Source: an uncultured Bacteroidales bacterium (GTDB lineage Bacteria > Bacteroidota > Bacteroidia > Bacteroidales > P3). From it: a DNA stretch of 23,965 nt. Below are positions 6,708-14,839 of the stretch, in pieces. Positions within the stretch are counted from its first letter, which is position 1. Each line of letters opens with the position of its first letter. Position numbers and translations under genes: made by a program. The notes under the pieces are model-generated. The model was not told the origin of the DNA, did not search any database, and was given only the letters and a program-made list of their open reading frames with translations. The stretch is taken from the NCBI GenBank assembly GCA_946540365.1, contig CAMNIH010000011.1, positions 1 to 23,965 on the forward strand. Reading direction: 5' to 3'.

Positions 6708-7433
6708 ATGAGAAAAAACGGACTGATAGGCCTTATTGCTCTGATAGGACTTATGAGTCCGTTGTCTGTTTTTTGCCAGGGCCAGACGGGAAACCTCGGC
6801 GCTTTCGACCGCCGCCTGTTGCACTACGGCATCCAGGTGGGGTACACGCAATCGAAGTTCGATCTCTGTTTCAACGACGATGCACAGATGCGGCAGTCGT
6901 TGCAGGGGGTCACATCCTACTATGCGCCGGGATTCCATATTGCCGTCATCGGCGATATGCGTCTCGGCAAGTGGTTCAATCTGCGGCTGCTGCCAGGTGT
7001 GACGCTGGTGACGCGCGAGATCAGCTACGCCTGGGAGCCGACCTATCTGTCGACCCACCACTTGGCTGAGCGGAGCCGCAACGTGGAGTCTGTCTATGGC
7101 GATATTCCGCTCGAGCTGAAGTTTCGTGCGGTGCGCTATGGCAATTTCCGGCCCTACCTTACGGGCGGTGCCAGTTATGGTTTCGACTTTGCCTCGCTCC
7201 GCAAGAACCGTAACCAGACCAACCAGAGCATCATCAGGCTGCAGGCGAGCGACCTGCGCTATTCGATGGGTGTCGGATTCGACGTCTTTCTGCGTTATGT
7301 CAAGTTTGCCATCGAGATGAAAATGACCTTCGGGTTGCTCGACCTCAAGGTGGAGGATCCCGATGTCTACATCAGCAGCTTCGACTATCTGAACACCCGT
7401 ACGTTCATGTTGAGTTTCACTTTTGAAGGCTGA
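6708..7433 (+). CDS. porT: PorT-like outer-membrane beta-barrel protein (type IX secretion)
   Basis: The 241-residue protein has a signal peptide (cleavage near FCQ-GQ, about residue 24) and then alternating aromatic and polar strands typical of an eight-strand barrel. Blocks that fit PorT are PGFHIAVIGDMRLGKWFNLRLLPGV, YGDIPLELKFRAVRYGNFRPYLTGGASY and the Phe-ending C-terminus (FMLSFTFEG). PorT is required for T9SS in Porphyromonas gingivalis. Its presence agrees with the two T9SS cargo proteins upstream. It is the last gene of a three-gene unit, and its 3' end overlaps the convergent oxidoreductase gene by 17 bases. A generic PorT-family barrel of other function cannot be ruled out. Confidence 0.75.
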   Translation: MRKNGLIGLIALIGLMSPLSVFCQGQTGNLGAFDRRLLHYGIQVGYTQSKFDLCFNDDAQMRQSLQGVTSYYAPGFHIAVIGDMRLGKWFNLRLLPGVTLVTREISYAWEPTYLSTHHLAERSRNVESVYGDIPLELKFRAVRYGNFRPYLTGGASYGFDFASLRKNRNQTNQSIIRLQASDLRYSMGVGFDVFLRYVKFAIEMKMTFGLLDLKVEDPDVYISSFDYLNTRTFMLSFTFEG

Positions 7434-8970
7434 TGGCTTCTGCGCAGCGGATGCCGTCGAGGGCGCTGCTGACGATGCCACCGGCATAACCTGCCCCTTC
7501 GCCGCAAGGGTACAATCCTTGCAGTTGGGGGTGTTGCAGTGTTTCTTTGTCGCGTGGGATGCGGATGGGGCTTGAGGTGCGGCTCTCGACGGCCAGCAGC
7601 GTGGCTTCCTCGGTGATGAATCCTCGCATGCGGCGGTCGAAGTCCTTGAACCCCTGAGTCAAGGCATCGGTGATGAACGGGGGAAGCAATTCGTGGAGCG
7701 GGGCACTGGTGGTGTGGCCGAGGTAGCCGGTGCGGGGCAGGGTGGAGGAGGTGCGTCGACGTAGAAAATCCACTAAGCGTTGCGTGGGTGCATTGACGGT
7801 ATTGCCTCCGGCTTGGAACATGCGTTCTTCCACCTGCATTTGGAAGTCGAGCAGTGCCAAGGGGTTGTTGTTAATATTGTTGTTTCCGAGGTCGTCCAGT
7901 CCCACGGTGACAGCGATGCCGCTGTTGGCCCAGGGGGAGTTGCGGTGTGAGTTGCTCATGCCGTTGACCACCTGCTGGTCGGGGCCTGTGGCAGCAGGCA
8001 CGATGACGCCTCCAGGACACATGCAGAACGAGAATACGCCGTGGGTGCCAACTTGTGTCGTCAGACTGTAAGCGGCGGGGGGGAGGTATGGCGAGTAGTT
8101 CTTCCCGTGGTATTGGATTTCGTTGATGAGCTGTTGGGGATGCTCCACTCGCACACCAAGAGCAAAAGGCTTGGGTTCGAGCTGCCAACCGTGGTGGAGG
8201 AAGAGGGAATAGATGTCGCGTGCCGAGTGTCCGGTAGCCAGAATGACGGCCTTGCCGTCAAAGACATTGCCATGCTGATCGACAACGCCAAGCACATGTC
8301 CGTCGCGCACCACAAGGTCTACGACGCGGCTGCCGAAGTGGTACTCGCCGCCACCTTCCTCGATTGTGTGGCGCATGCGGGCGATGATGCCGCTCAGACG
8401 GTCGGTACCGATGTGGGCGTGTACGTCGAGCATGATGTCGGGATCGGCGCCGTGGGCCACGAAGGTGCGCAGCACCGCCCCCACATCGCCCCGTTTGGTG
8501 GATCGCGTGTAGAGTTTTCCGTCGCTGTAGGTGCCTGCGCCGCCTTCGCCAAAACACCAGTTGCTGTCGGGGTCTACAACCTGTTCGCGCCCAAGGCGTG
8601 CCACGTCGTATTTGCGTTCCTCGACCCGCTTGCCGCGTTCGACAATGATGGGGTGCATCCCCAGCTCGAGAGCACGCAGGGCGGCAAAGAGTCCGGCTGG
8701 CCCGGCCCCGACGATGACAACGCGCGTCGCGTCGGCCGGAAGGGCTGGATGGCTGGTCGAACTGGCGGCGATGGCTGCATCGTCCGGTTGGGTGGTCACC
8801 GTGCAGTGGTACACTATGTTTCGCTTGCGGCAATCAAGCGTGCGACGCACAATGCGGATGGACTCGGCCTCTGTTTGGCTCAGGCTGAGGATTCGCATCA
8901 GTGCATGTTGCCGTAGAGCCGGCACATGGTATTCTTCGGGGGTTAGGTCTATCTGTCTTGACTCAATCAT
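7417..8970 (-). CDS. NAD(P)/FAD-dependent oxidoreductase (COG2509-type), substrate unknown
   Basis: The 517-residue protein has an N-terminal region of about 80 residues, then a Rossmann FAD-binding motif VVIVGAGPAGLFAALRALELG (Gly-rich loop at 88-93) ending in VERGKRVEER. Further conserved blocks are NWCFGEGGAGTYSDGKLYTRS, VILATGHSARDIY, FCMCPGGVIVPAATG, SSPIRIPRD and LYPCGEGAGYAGGIVSSALDGI near the C-terminus, the last closing the FAD site. The family is widespread but its substrate is not established. It stands alone on this strand, convergent with porT and divergent from uvrB. No transmembrane segment is visible, so it should be cytoplasmic. Confidence 0.88.
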   Translation of the reverse strand: MIESRQIDLTPEEYHVPALRQHALMRILSLSQTEAESIRIVRRTLDCRKRNIVYHCTVTTQPDDAAIAASSTSHPALPADATRVVIVGAGPAGLFAALRALELGMHPIIVERGKRVEERKYDVARLGREQVVDPDSNWCFGEGGAGTYSDGKLYTRSTKRGDVGAVLRTFVAHGADPDIMLDVHAHIGTDRLSGIIARMRHTIEEGGGEYHFGSRVVDLVVRDGHVLGVVDQHGNVFDGKAVILATGHSARDIYSLFLHHGWQLEPKPFALGVRVEHPQQLINEIQYHGKNYSPYLPPAAYSLTTQVGTHGVFSFCMCPGGVIVPAATGPDQQVVNGMSNSHRNSPWANSGIAVTVGLDDLGNNNINNNPLALLDFQMQVEERMFQAGGNTVNAPTQRLVDFLRRRTSSTLPRTGYLGHTTSAPLHELLPPFITDALTQGFKDFDRRMRGFITEEATLLAVESRTSSPIRIPRDKETLQHPQLQGLYPCGEGAGYAGGIVSSALDGIRCAEAISLQK

Positions 8971-9084
8971 TGCTTTTTTATAACGTAGGATGCGTTCATA
9001 TATTGTGTGCCAGTCGATTTGCTCGAAAGAAAGAAATGCGGGCGGATAAGCAATATTTGAATTGTAGACGCGTTATTGTCGGGA

Positions 9085-11169
9085 ATGGATTTTGAATTAG
9101 TATCGGATTTTGCGCCCATGGGCGACCAGCCGGAGGCCATACGGCAACTGGTGGAGGGTGTTCGTAGCGGCCAGCGGGCGCAGGTGTTGCAGGGTGTCAC
9201 GGGCTCGGGCAAGACCTTCACCGTGGCCAACGTCATCAAGGAATTGAACCGCCCTACGCTGGTGATGAGTCACAACAAGACGTTGGCGGCCCAGCTGTAC
9301 GGCGAGTTTAAACAGTTCTTCCCTCACAATGCGGTGGAGTACTTTGTGAGCTACTATGATTATTATCAGCCGGAAGCCTACATCCCGGCCACCAACACCT
9401 ACATTGAGAAAGACCTGGCCATCAATGACGAGCTGGACAAGTTGCGCTTGAGGGCTTCAAGTGCTTTGCTCAGCGGTCGGCGCGATGTGATCGTGGTCAG
9501 CTCTGTCAGCTGTATCTATGGCATCGGCAATCCGGAAGAATTCAAACGTGGTACGGTGACTGTGCGCGTGGGCGACCGCCTGCAGCGCGACCAGTTGCTG
9601 ATGGCCCTGCTCGAGGGTCAGTATGTGCGCAACGAGATCGAATTCACCAATGGCCGCTTCCGCGTCAAGGGGGATACTGTCGATGTCTTCCCGTCGTTTG
9701 CCGATTTCTGCTACCGCATCTCGTTCTGGGATGACGAGGTGGAGAGCTTGGAGAGTTTTGACCCCATCAGTGGTCAGCGGCTCGAGCGGTTCGACGAGGT
9801 GGTAATCTATCCTGCGTCCAACTTCCTCACATCGAAGGAACACATGGGTGATGCCCTGCTGCAGATACAGCGTGACATGTATGAACGGCGCGATTATCTT
9901 TATTCGATCGGGAAGAATCTGGAAGCCAAGCGGCTGGAGGAGCGCGTGAACTATGATGTGGAGATGATTCAGGAGCTGGGCTACTGTTCCGGCATCGAGA
10001 ACTACAGCCGCTATTTCGACGGTCGTGCCCCCGGCAGCCGCCCATTCTGCCTGATCGACTATTTCCCCGATGATTTCCTTTTGGTGGTCGACGAGAGCCA
10101 CGTCACCGTGCCTCAGATCGGGGCCATGTTCGGCGGCGACCGGAGCCGCAAGACCTCGCTCGTCGAATACGGCTTCCGTTTGCCTTCGGCACTCGACAAC
10201 CGCCCGTTGACCTACCAGGAATTCTACAACCTCACGGGACAGACAATCTATATCAGTGCCACACCGGCCGATTACGAGCTGGCCGAGGCCGAGGGCGTGG
10301 TGGTGGAGCAGGTGATCCGCCCCACAGGTCTGCTCGACCCTGTCGTCGAGGTAAGGCCCGCCATCAGTCAGGTCGACGACCTGCTCGACGAGATAGAAAA
10401 CACTGTCGACAAAGGCGAACGTGTGCTGGTAACCACCCTGACCAAGCGTATGGCCGAGGAATTGACCAGTTATCTTATCAACTTGGGTATCAGAAGTAAA
10501 TACATCCATAGCGATGTTGACACTCTGGAGCGTGTCGAGATCATGCGCGATCTGCGTATGGGGGTCTTTGATGTTCTGGTGGGTGTGAACCTGCTGCGCG
10601 AAGGGTTGGACCTGCCTGAGGTCAGCCTGGTGGCAATCCTCGATGCCGACAAAGAGGGCTTCCTGCGGTCGGATCGGGCTTTGATTCAGACGATTGGTCG
10701 CGCAGCCCGCAACGTACACAGTAAGGCCATACTCTATGGTGACAGCATCACCGGTTCGATGCAGCGCGCCATCGACCTCACCAACCGCCACCGCGACAAG
10801 CAGATCAAATATAATATGGAGCACGGCATCGTTCCCCGGCAGATTGTGAAGAGCACCGAGGCCATCCTGGGCACCACCAGCGTCATCGAACGGGCCGCCG
10901 AGGAACGCGAACTCAGTGGCAAGGCGCCGGTGCGCCCGTACAAGGAGCATCAGGAACCGACGCCGATGGCTGCAGAAGAAGCATCCGTCACCTATGGCAA
11001 GGGGCCTGATCCCAAATTCCTTGCCATGAGCAAAGACCAGCTGCGCAAGGAAATCCGTGACCGACAGCGCAAAATGCAGATGGCCGCCAAAGAACTGGAC
11101 TTCATGGCTGCCGCCACCTTCCGCGACGAAATCAAAGAGCTCCAGTCACTGCTGGAGACCGCAAGATAA
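9085..11169 (+). CDS. uvrB: UvrABC excision nuclease subunit B
   Basis: The 694-residue protein is the damage-verifying helicase-like subunit of nucleotide excision repair, working with UvrA and UvrC. Visible motifs in order are GDQPEAI, Walker A GVTGSGKT (37-44), the DNA-inserting beta-hairpin FVSYYDYYQPEAYIP (about 87-104), DESH (336-339), QTIGRAARN (motif VI) and a C-terminal UVR domain (about 648-694) that contacts UvrC. Length and motif set are complete. I chose ATG at 9085 because UvrB proteins begin close to this point; the upstream TTG at 9076 would add only three residues. The 114-base gap to the divergent oxidoreductase must contain both promoters, but I found no exact consensus there. 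Confidence 0.97.
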   Translation: MDFELVSDFAPMGDQPEAIRQLVEGVRSGQRAQVLQGVTGSGKTFTVANVIKELNRPTLVMSHNKTLAAQLYGEFKQFFPHNAVEYFVSYYDYYQPEAYIPATNTYIEKDLAINDELDKLRLRASSALLSGRRDVIVVSSVSCIYGIGNPEEFKRGTVTVRVGDRLQRDQLLMALLEGQYVRNEIEFTNGRFRVKGDTVDVFPSFADFCYRISFWDDEVESLESFDPISGQRLERFDEVVIYPASNFLTSKEHMGDALLQIQRDMYERRDYLYSIGKNLEAKRLEERVNYDVEMIQELGYCSGIENYSRYFDGRAPGSRPFCLIDYFPDDFLLVVDESHVTVPQIGAMFGGDRSRKTSLVEYGFRLPSALDNRPLTYQEFYNLTGQTIYISATPADYELAEAEGVVVEQVIRPTGLLDPVVEVRPAISQVDDLLDEIENTVDKGERVLVTTLTKRMAEELTSYLINLGIRSKYIHSDVDTLERVEIMRDLRMGVFDVLVGVNLLREGLDLPEVSLVAILDADKEGFLRSDRALIQTIGRAARNVHSKAILYGDSITGSMQRAIDLTNRHRDKQIKYNMEHGIVPRQIVKSTEAILGTTSVIERAAEERELSGKAPVRPYKEHQEPTPMAAEEASVTYGKGPDPKFLAMSKDQLRKEIRDRQRKMQMAAKELDFMAAATFRDEIKELQSLLETAR

Positions 11170-11184
11170 ATTTCATTACAGCCT

Positions 11185-12426
11185 ATGACAAAGTGTTACC
11201 ATTGGTACGACAACCTTCAGTTTTTTAGCATGTTGCTTATGGCCGGTGCCGTACCGGTCAGTTGGCGTTGCGGCCTATGGGCGGCATTCCTCTTGGCGAT
11301 GGTGACCATTGTGAAAGCTGTCGCCACCCGTCGTGTGGGCAATCCGGCCCTCTCGCCGCTGCTGCGGTGGACGCTCGCGACGCCCCTCATCTATTGGCTC
11401 TCCGTGACAGTCAGCCTCCTTTGGTCTTCCGACCAGGCTACCGGTTGGATGATGGTGGGCCACAAAGCAAGCCTGCTTGTTTTCCCGCTCTGTCTGCTGC
11501 TGTCGGATACCGGTTATATCGCTCGGAATCATATCCGTGCCATAGGCTATGCATTGTTGTTGGCTATGGTGGGAGTGTTTGTTTTTTTTGCAGTCAAGGC
11601 TGGGCTCAGGATGCTGGATGGCAGTACCTTTGCTGAAGTGACGAATGCCACGTTCGACACCCGGCATCATGCCTACGTGGCTCTGTATGCCACTGTGGCG
11701 CTGGTATTTATCTATTTCGAACTGTCTCGCCATTGGTCTGCTCTAGCCTGGTGGCACCGCTGTCAGCTGATCCTCGCCCTCCTGCTCATGGTGTGCTATG
11801 TCGTCTTGGTCAATTCCCGGGCAGGCATGTTGGCTATGGGCATGTCGGGGTTTATGTGTGTGGTTCACCTGGCCATCGTCCGGCGCAGTTGGCTTTTGGG
11901 CCTCGGTGTCGCCGTCCTGCTTGCCGCTGGACTGTTCGGCGTCACACGGCTCATGCCGGGTTACGTCGACCGCCTTTCGGCTACTGTCGAAAACGTCGAG
12001 GACGATGCTCGAACCGGCATCAATCGCGGCAACTGGAATGCCTACCGGTCCAGCCCGCTGATCGGCTATGGCGTGGGCGACTACGATGAGCGGTTGGAAC
12101 AGCAATATGTTCTGGATGGATTCGAATTAGGTATCGAGGCGGGCTTTGGCCCCCATAATCAGTACATGGAAAGCCTCCTGGCAGTGGGTATCCCTGGCTT
12201 GCTGACCTTGCTGCTCTTCCTCTTGGCTCCCTTCTGTGTGGCTGCGAAGCAGCGTAGGTGCAGGTTCGTCATCTTGCTCCTGACGGCCATCGTCATGTCC
12301 AACCTGCTCTTCGAATCAATGCTCGAACGCCAGATGGGTCTCCTTTTCATAGGATATCTGTATTCTGTTATGGTTTTGATAATGAGTGTTGAAGAAAATA
12401 AATTTGCACGGATGCAAAAATGTTAG
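11185..12426 (+). CDS. O-antigen ligase / polymerase-like membrane protein
   Basis: The 413-residue protein is mostly hydrophobic, with about ten predicted membrane segments and a large loop at about residues 260-330. The loop ends with GPHNQYMESLLAVGIPG, the conserved histidine region of Wzy_C/WaaL-type proteins. Other family signs are DTRHHAYVALY, an NSRAGMLAM segment, and GNWNAYRSSPLIGYGVGDY. Such proteins join or polymerise lipid-linked glycans at the periplasmic face of the inner membrane. It starts 15 bases after uvrB and probably shares its transcript, although there is no functional link. No other glycan genes are nearby. Ligase versus polymerase cannot be told from sequence. Confidence 0.8.
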   Translation: MTKCYHWYDNLQFFSMLLMAGAVPVSWRCGLWAAFLLAMVTIVKAVATRRVGNPALSPLLRWTLATPLIYWLSVTVSLLWSSDQATGWMMVGHKASLLVFPLCLLLSDTGYIARNHIRAIGYALLLAMVGVFVFFAVKAGLRMLDGSTFAEVTNATFDTRHHAYVALYATVALVFIYFELSRHWSALAWWHRCQLILALLLMVCYVVLVNSRAGMLAMGMSGFMCVVHLAIVRRSWLLGLGVAVLLAAGLFGVTRLMPGYVDRLSATVENVEDDARTGINRGNWNAYRSSPLIGYGVGDYDERLEQQYVLDGFELGIEAGFGPHNQYMESLLAVGIPGLLTLLLFLLAPFCVAAKQRRCRFVILLLTAIVMSNLLFESMLERQMGLLFIGYLYSVMVLIMSVEENKFARMQKC

Positions 12427-12434
12427 TACTTTTG
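12403..12434 (+). promoter_or_regulatory. Promoter of tRNA-Gln
   Basis: TTTG at 12403-12406 and TACTTTTG at 12427-12434 match the Bacteroidota -33 and -7 elements with a 20-bp spacer. The -33 element lies inside the last codons of the upstream membrane protein gene. Transcription would start about 18 bases before the tRNA. Confidence 0.75.
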
Positions 12435-12458
12435 CACCCTCATTTCGAGAGAGTGGAT

Positions 12459-12529
12459 TGTCCTATGGTGTAATGGTAGCACACCAGATTTTGGTTCTGT
12501 TTGTCTAGGTTCGAGTCCTGGTAGGACAA
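12459..12529 (+). tRNA. tRNA-Gln (anticodon TTG)
   Basis: The acceptor arms TGTCCTA (12459-12465) and TAGGACA (12522-12528) pair fully. The D region is GTGTAATGGTAGCAC, the anticodon loop is TTTTGGT with anticodon TTG, and the T arm is CTAGG-TTCGAGT-CCTGG. CCA is not encoded. The outermost anticodon-stem pair (C with T, equivalent to 27-43) is mismatched. The gene is 71 bases long. Confidence 0.95.
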
Positions 12530-12530
12530 C

Positions 12531-12575
12531 AACGAAGGGGGCATCGGTAAGACCGATGCCCCCTTCGTTTTGCTC
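12531..12575. terminator. Bidirectional terminator between tRNA-Gln and the acyl-CoA synthetase
   Basis: A perfect 18-bp stem (AACGAAGGGGGCATCGGT at 12531-12548 with 12552-12569) closes a 3-base AAG loop. It is followed on the plus strand by TTGCTCCTTTTT. It sits directly after the tRNA and 18 bases beyond the stop of the minus-strand gene, so it can end both transcripts. Confidence 0.92.
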
Positions 12576-12587
12576 CTTTTTCGCGCC

Positions 12588-14450
12588 TTACTGGTTCTTC
12601 TTGACCCACGGCATCGTGGGGAGTTCGACGCTCTTGAACGCCGAGAACAGACCGCCCGTTGTCGGCTTCTCGCGCCCGTAGATCTCGGCGATGACACCCT
12701 TGTACTTCTCCATGATCGGTGCGCGGCGCAACTTCAGCGTCGGCGAAAGCATCCCGTTGTTCGGCGTCCATTCGTCGGCCACCAGGCGGAACTGCTTGAT
12801 CTGCTCGTGCGGCGCCAGCGACTTGTTGTATTCGTCGAGCACCTTGCGCATCTTATCGTGTACCTGCGGCAGCGCGATGAGTTCGGCGTTGTCGCGATAG
12901 TGCAGGTGGTACTTCAGCGCCCAGTAGTGGAGCGTGTTGAAGTTGGGGCTGATCAGCGCCGCCACCTGCTTCTCGTTCTCGCCGATGACCATCACTTGCT
13001 CGATGTATTCCGATCCACGCAGCAGGTTCTCAATCAATTGTGGCGCCACGTATTTGCCGGCCGAGAGCTTGAAGATGTCCTTCTTGCGGTCCGTGATCTT
13101 CAGGTAGCGGCCACCCACCAGTTCGCCGATGTCGCCCGTGTGGAACCATCCCTCACTGTCGATCACCTGCGCCGTGTATTCCGGATCCTTGTAGTAGCCC
13201 AGCATCACGTGCGGTCCACGTGTCAGGATCTCGCCATCGTCGTCGAACTTCATCTCCACGCCGCTCAGCACCGGGCCCACCGTCCCGATCTTCACCTGAT
13301 GGTGCGCCGGGTCGTTCACCGCAATCACAGGGCTCGTCTCCGACAGGCCGTAACCTTCATAAATATAGATTCCTGCGGCTGCGAAAAGACGCACCATCCG
13401 CGGCTGGATCGAGCTGCCGCCGGTGATCACCGTCAGCCGCTTGCCGCCGAATTTCTCGCGCCATTTGCTGTAGACAGCTTTGTCCAGGAACCACTGCCCC
13501 AACTGGTAGAAGAGGTCGGCCTTCTTCATCAGCGTGTAGTCATAGCGTTCGCCGTGGCGGAAGGCCCAGTCGTAGATGCGCTTGCGGATCCCCTGAAAGT
13601 CCTTGCCGGCCGCATACAGCTTGTCGTGTACCATCTCCAGCACCCGCGGCACCGCACAGAAGCCGTCGGCCTTGATCTCCTGCATGTTCTGCTGTATCGT
13701 TCCCATATTTTCCGCATAGTAGATGCTGATGCCCTTGGCCTGGTAGTGGTAGTTCATCGAGCGCTCGTAGATATGGTTCAGCGGCAGGAAGGAAAGGAAC
13801 CGGTGACGGTTGTCACACGGATTCACCTCCGCGTGCGCCAAGAAATTGCTGCAGAGGTTCCGGTGGCTCAGCATCACACCCTTCGGCAGGCCTGTCGTCC
13901 CACTTGTATAGATCATCGTCACCCAGTCGTTGGGCTTGATCTCCCGCTTGCGCCGTTCGATTTCTGCCATCCACTTGTCGCGGTTCGCTATGCCGGCCTT
14001 CAGGATCTCCAGCATCCTGTGTTCCCCTTCGATATTGGCCAGGGTGAACACCTGCGGCTTCTCCTCCATTTGATCGATCGCGGGCCGCAGACGGCCGAGC
14101 AGCACCTTCGTGCTCACGAAAACCGCTTGCGCTTCGCAGTGTCGCAGGATGTAGGCGTAGTTTTCGGTCGAGAGAGTGGGGTAGACCGGCACATGGATGA
14201 CTCCACTCATTGCCAATGCCATGTCAATGAAGTTCCATTCCGGGCAGTTGGCGCTCATGGTCACCACCCGGTCGCCTTCTTTCAGGCCCATCTCGCAGAG
14301 GCCGTAGGCCAGATAATGAGCATACTTATAGTAATCGTGCGACGAGTATTTCACCCATTCGCCGTTCACTTTACCGGCCAGCATGTCATCTTTCGGGTAG
14401 CGTTCCACCAGATGATCCAGCAGGTCGAAAATGCGTGTGATTTCTGCCAT
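12588..14450 (-). CDS. fadD: Long-chain fatty-acid--CoA ligase (AMP-forming)
   Basis: The 620-residue enzyme activates fatty acids to acyl-CoA through an acyl-adenylate. The adenylate-forming superfamily motifs are present: phosphate loop YTSGTTGLPKG (181-191), EGYGLSETSP, a GWFHTGD block and the hinge/core DRKKDIFKLSAGKYVAP with its lysine. FLPLNHIYER is typical of the long-chain acyl-CoA synthetase branch. No signal peptide is present; these proteins act at the inner face of the cytoplasmic membrane. It is monocistronic, with its own promoter and an A-tract leader upstream and a terminator downstream. The gene symbol is by family; exact chain length is unknown. Confidence 0.92.
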   Translation of the reverse strand: MAEITRIFDLLDHLVERYPKDDMLAGKVNGEWVKYSSHDYYKYAHYLAYGLCEMGLKEGDRVVTMSANCPEWNFIDMALAMSGVIHVPVYPTLSTENYAYILRHCEAQAVFVSTKVLLGRLRPAIDQMEEKPQVFTLANIEGEHRMLEILKAGIANRDKWMAEIERRKREIKPNDWVTMIYTSGTTGLPKGVMLSHRNLCSNFLAHAEVNPCDNRHRFLSFLPLNHIYERSMNYHYQAKGISIYYAENMGTIQQNMQEIKADGFCAVPRVLEMVHDKLYAAGKDFQGIRKRIYDWAFRHGERYDYTLMKKADLFYQLGQWFLDKAVYSKWREKFGGKRLTVITGGSSIQPRMVRLFAAAGIYIYEGYGLSETSPVIAVNDPAHHQVKIGTVGPVLSGVEMKFDDDGEILTRGPHVMLGYYKDPEYTAQVIDSEGWFHTGDIGELVGGRYLKITDRKKDIFKLSAGKYVAPQLIENLLRGSEYIEQVMVIGENEKQVAALISPNFNTLHYWALKYHLHYRDNAELIALPQVHDKMRKVLDEYNKSLAPHEQIKQFRLVADEWTPNNGMLSPTLKLRRAPIMEKYKGVIAEIYGREKPTTGGLFSAFKSVELPTMPWVKKNQ

Positions 14451-14460
14451 TACGATTCTC

Positions 14461-14496
14461 TTTTTAACTTTTTTTAAACCTTTTTTAACTCTTTTT
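14461..14496 (-). other. Phased A-tract leader of the acyl-CoA synthetase gene
   Basis: On the coding (minus) strand, four A-tracts of 5-7 bases lie at plus coordinates 14492-14496, 14481-14486, 14469-14475 and 14461-14465. Their centres are roughly 9-11.5 bp apart, and they are linked by GTT/GGTTT. The stretch lies between the promoter and ATG 14450. A-rich leaders aid translation in Bacteroidota, which lack strong Shine-Dalgarno use, and phased A-tracts can also bend DNA. Confidence 0.6.
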
Positions 14497-14503
14497 AGAA
14501 ATG

Positions 14504-14537
14504 CAAAGATACATACATTTTTTTATTCGTCAACAAA
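14504..14537 (-). promoter_or_regulatory. Promoter of the acyl-CoA synthetase gene
   Basis: On the minus strand, TATCTTTG (plus 14504-14511) is an exact TAnnTTTG -7 element. TTTG (plus 14534-14537) lies 22 bp upstream, slightly longer than the usual spacer. The resulting leader would be about 45 bases. Confidence 0.6.
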
Positions 14538-14646
14538 AAAGTGTATTTTTAACATATCTCCACACCCTATCTCTCTCCTGCTGAATGGCAAATTGCGTCT
14601 TCTCGCCTCATTCGTCTTTCTTTATTTATATTTATAAAATTATGAA

Positions 14647-14695
14647 GCATCCTCTCTGCATCCCCTCTGCAACATCTCTGCATCATCTCTGCATG
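14647..14695. repeat. 11-bp tandem array (GCATC-type), second copy
   Basis: Units begin at 14647, 14658, 14669, 14680 and 14691, exactly 11 bp apart: GCATCCTCTCT, GCATCCCCTCT, GCAACATCTCT, GCATCATCTCT, GCATG. As in the array at 1426, there are four full units, the fourth is GCATCATCTNT and the end is GCATG. A GCAGAG...AATG segment near 14710 may be a degraded inverted unit. The array lies between the divergent acyl-CoA synthetase and ftsE promoters. Confidence 0.8.
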
Positions 14696-14805
14696 TGGAC
14701 GGCCCGGGGGCAGAGTGAATGGTGGGCGTATGGATGTGTGAAATAGTTGACAATCGGTTGTTGATTTGTTTTTGCCTGATTGGGAATCGGTTGATGTAAT
14801 TTTTG

Positions 14806-14813
14806 TAATTTTG
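14806..14813 (+). promoter_or_regulatory. Probable -7 element for ftsE
   Basis: TAATTTTG is an exact TAnnTTTG match 26 bases before the ftsE start. Only a weak -33 (TTGG at 14780-14783, 22-bp spacer) is seen. Confidence 0.5.
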
Positions 14814-14839
14814 CACTCGGATTTGTATGCACTTAATCT

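Noticed and set aside
9018..9059. uvrB promoter from TTTG at 9018 and ATATTTG at 9053
   Set aside because: The -7 lacks the TAnnTTTG pattern and the spacing is about 30 bp, too long to support.
12570..14477. 635-codon plus-strand open frame opposite the acyl-CoA synthetase
   Set aside because: The minus strand carries all adenylate-forming motifs. The plus frame has a shadow-like His/Val/Arg-rich composition and begins at the terminator stem.
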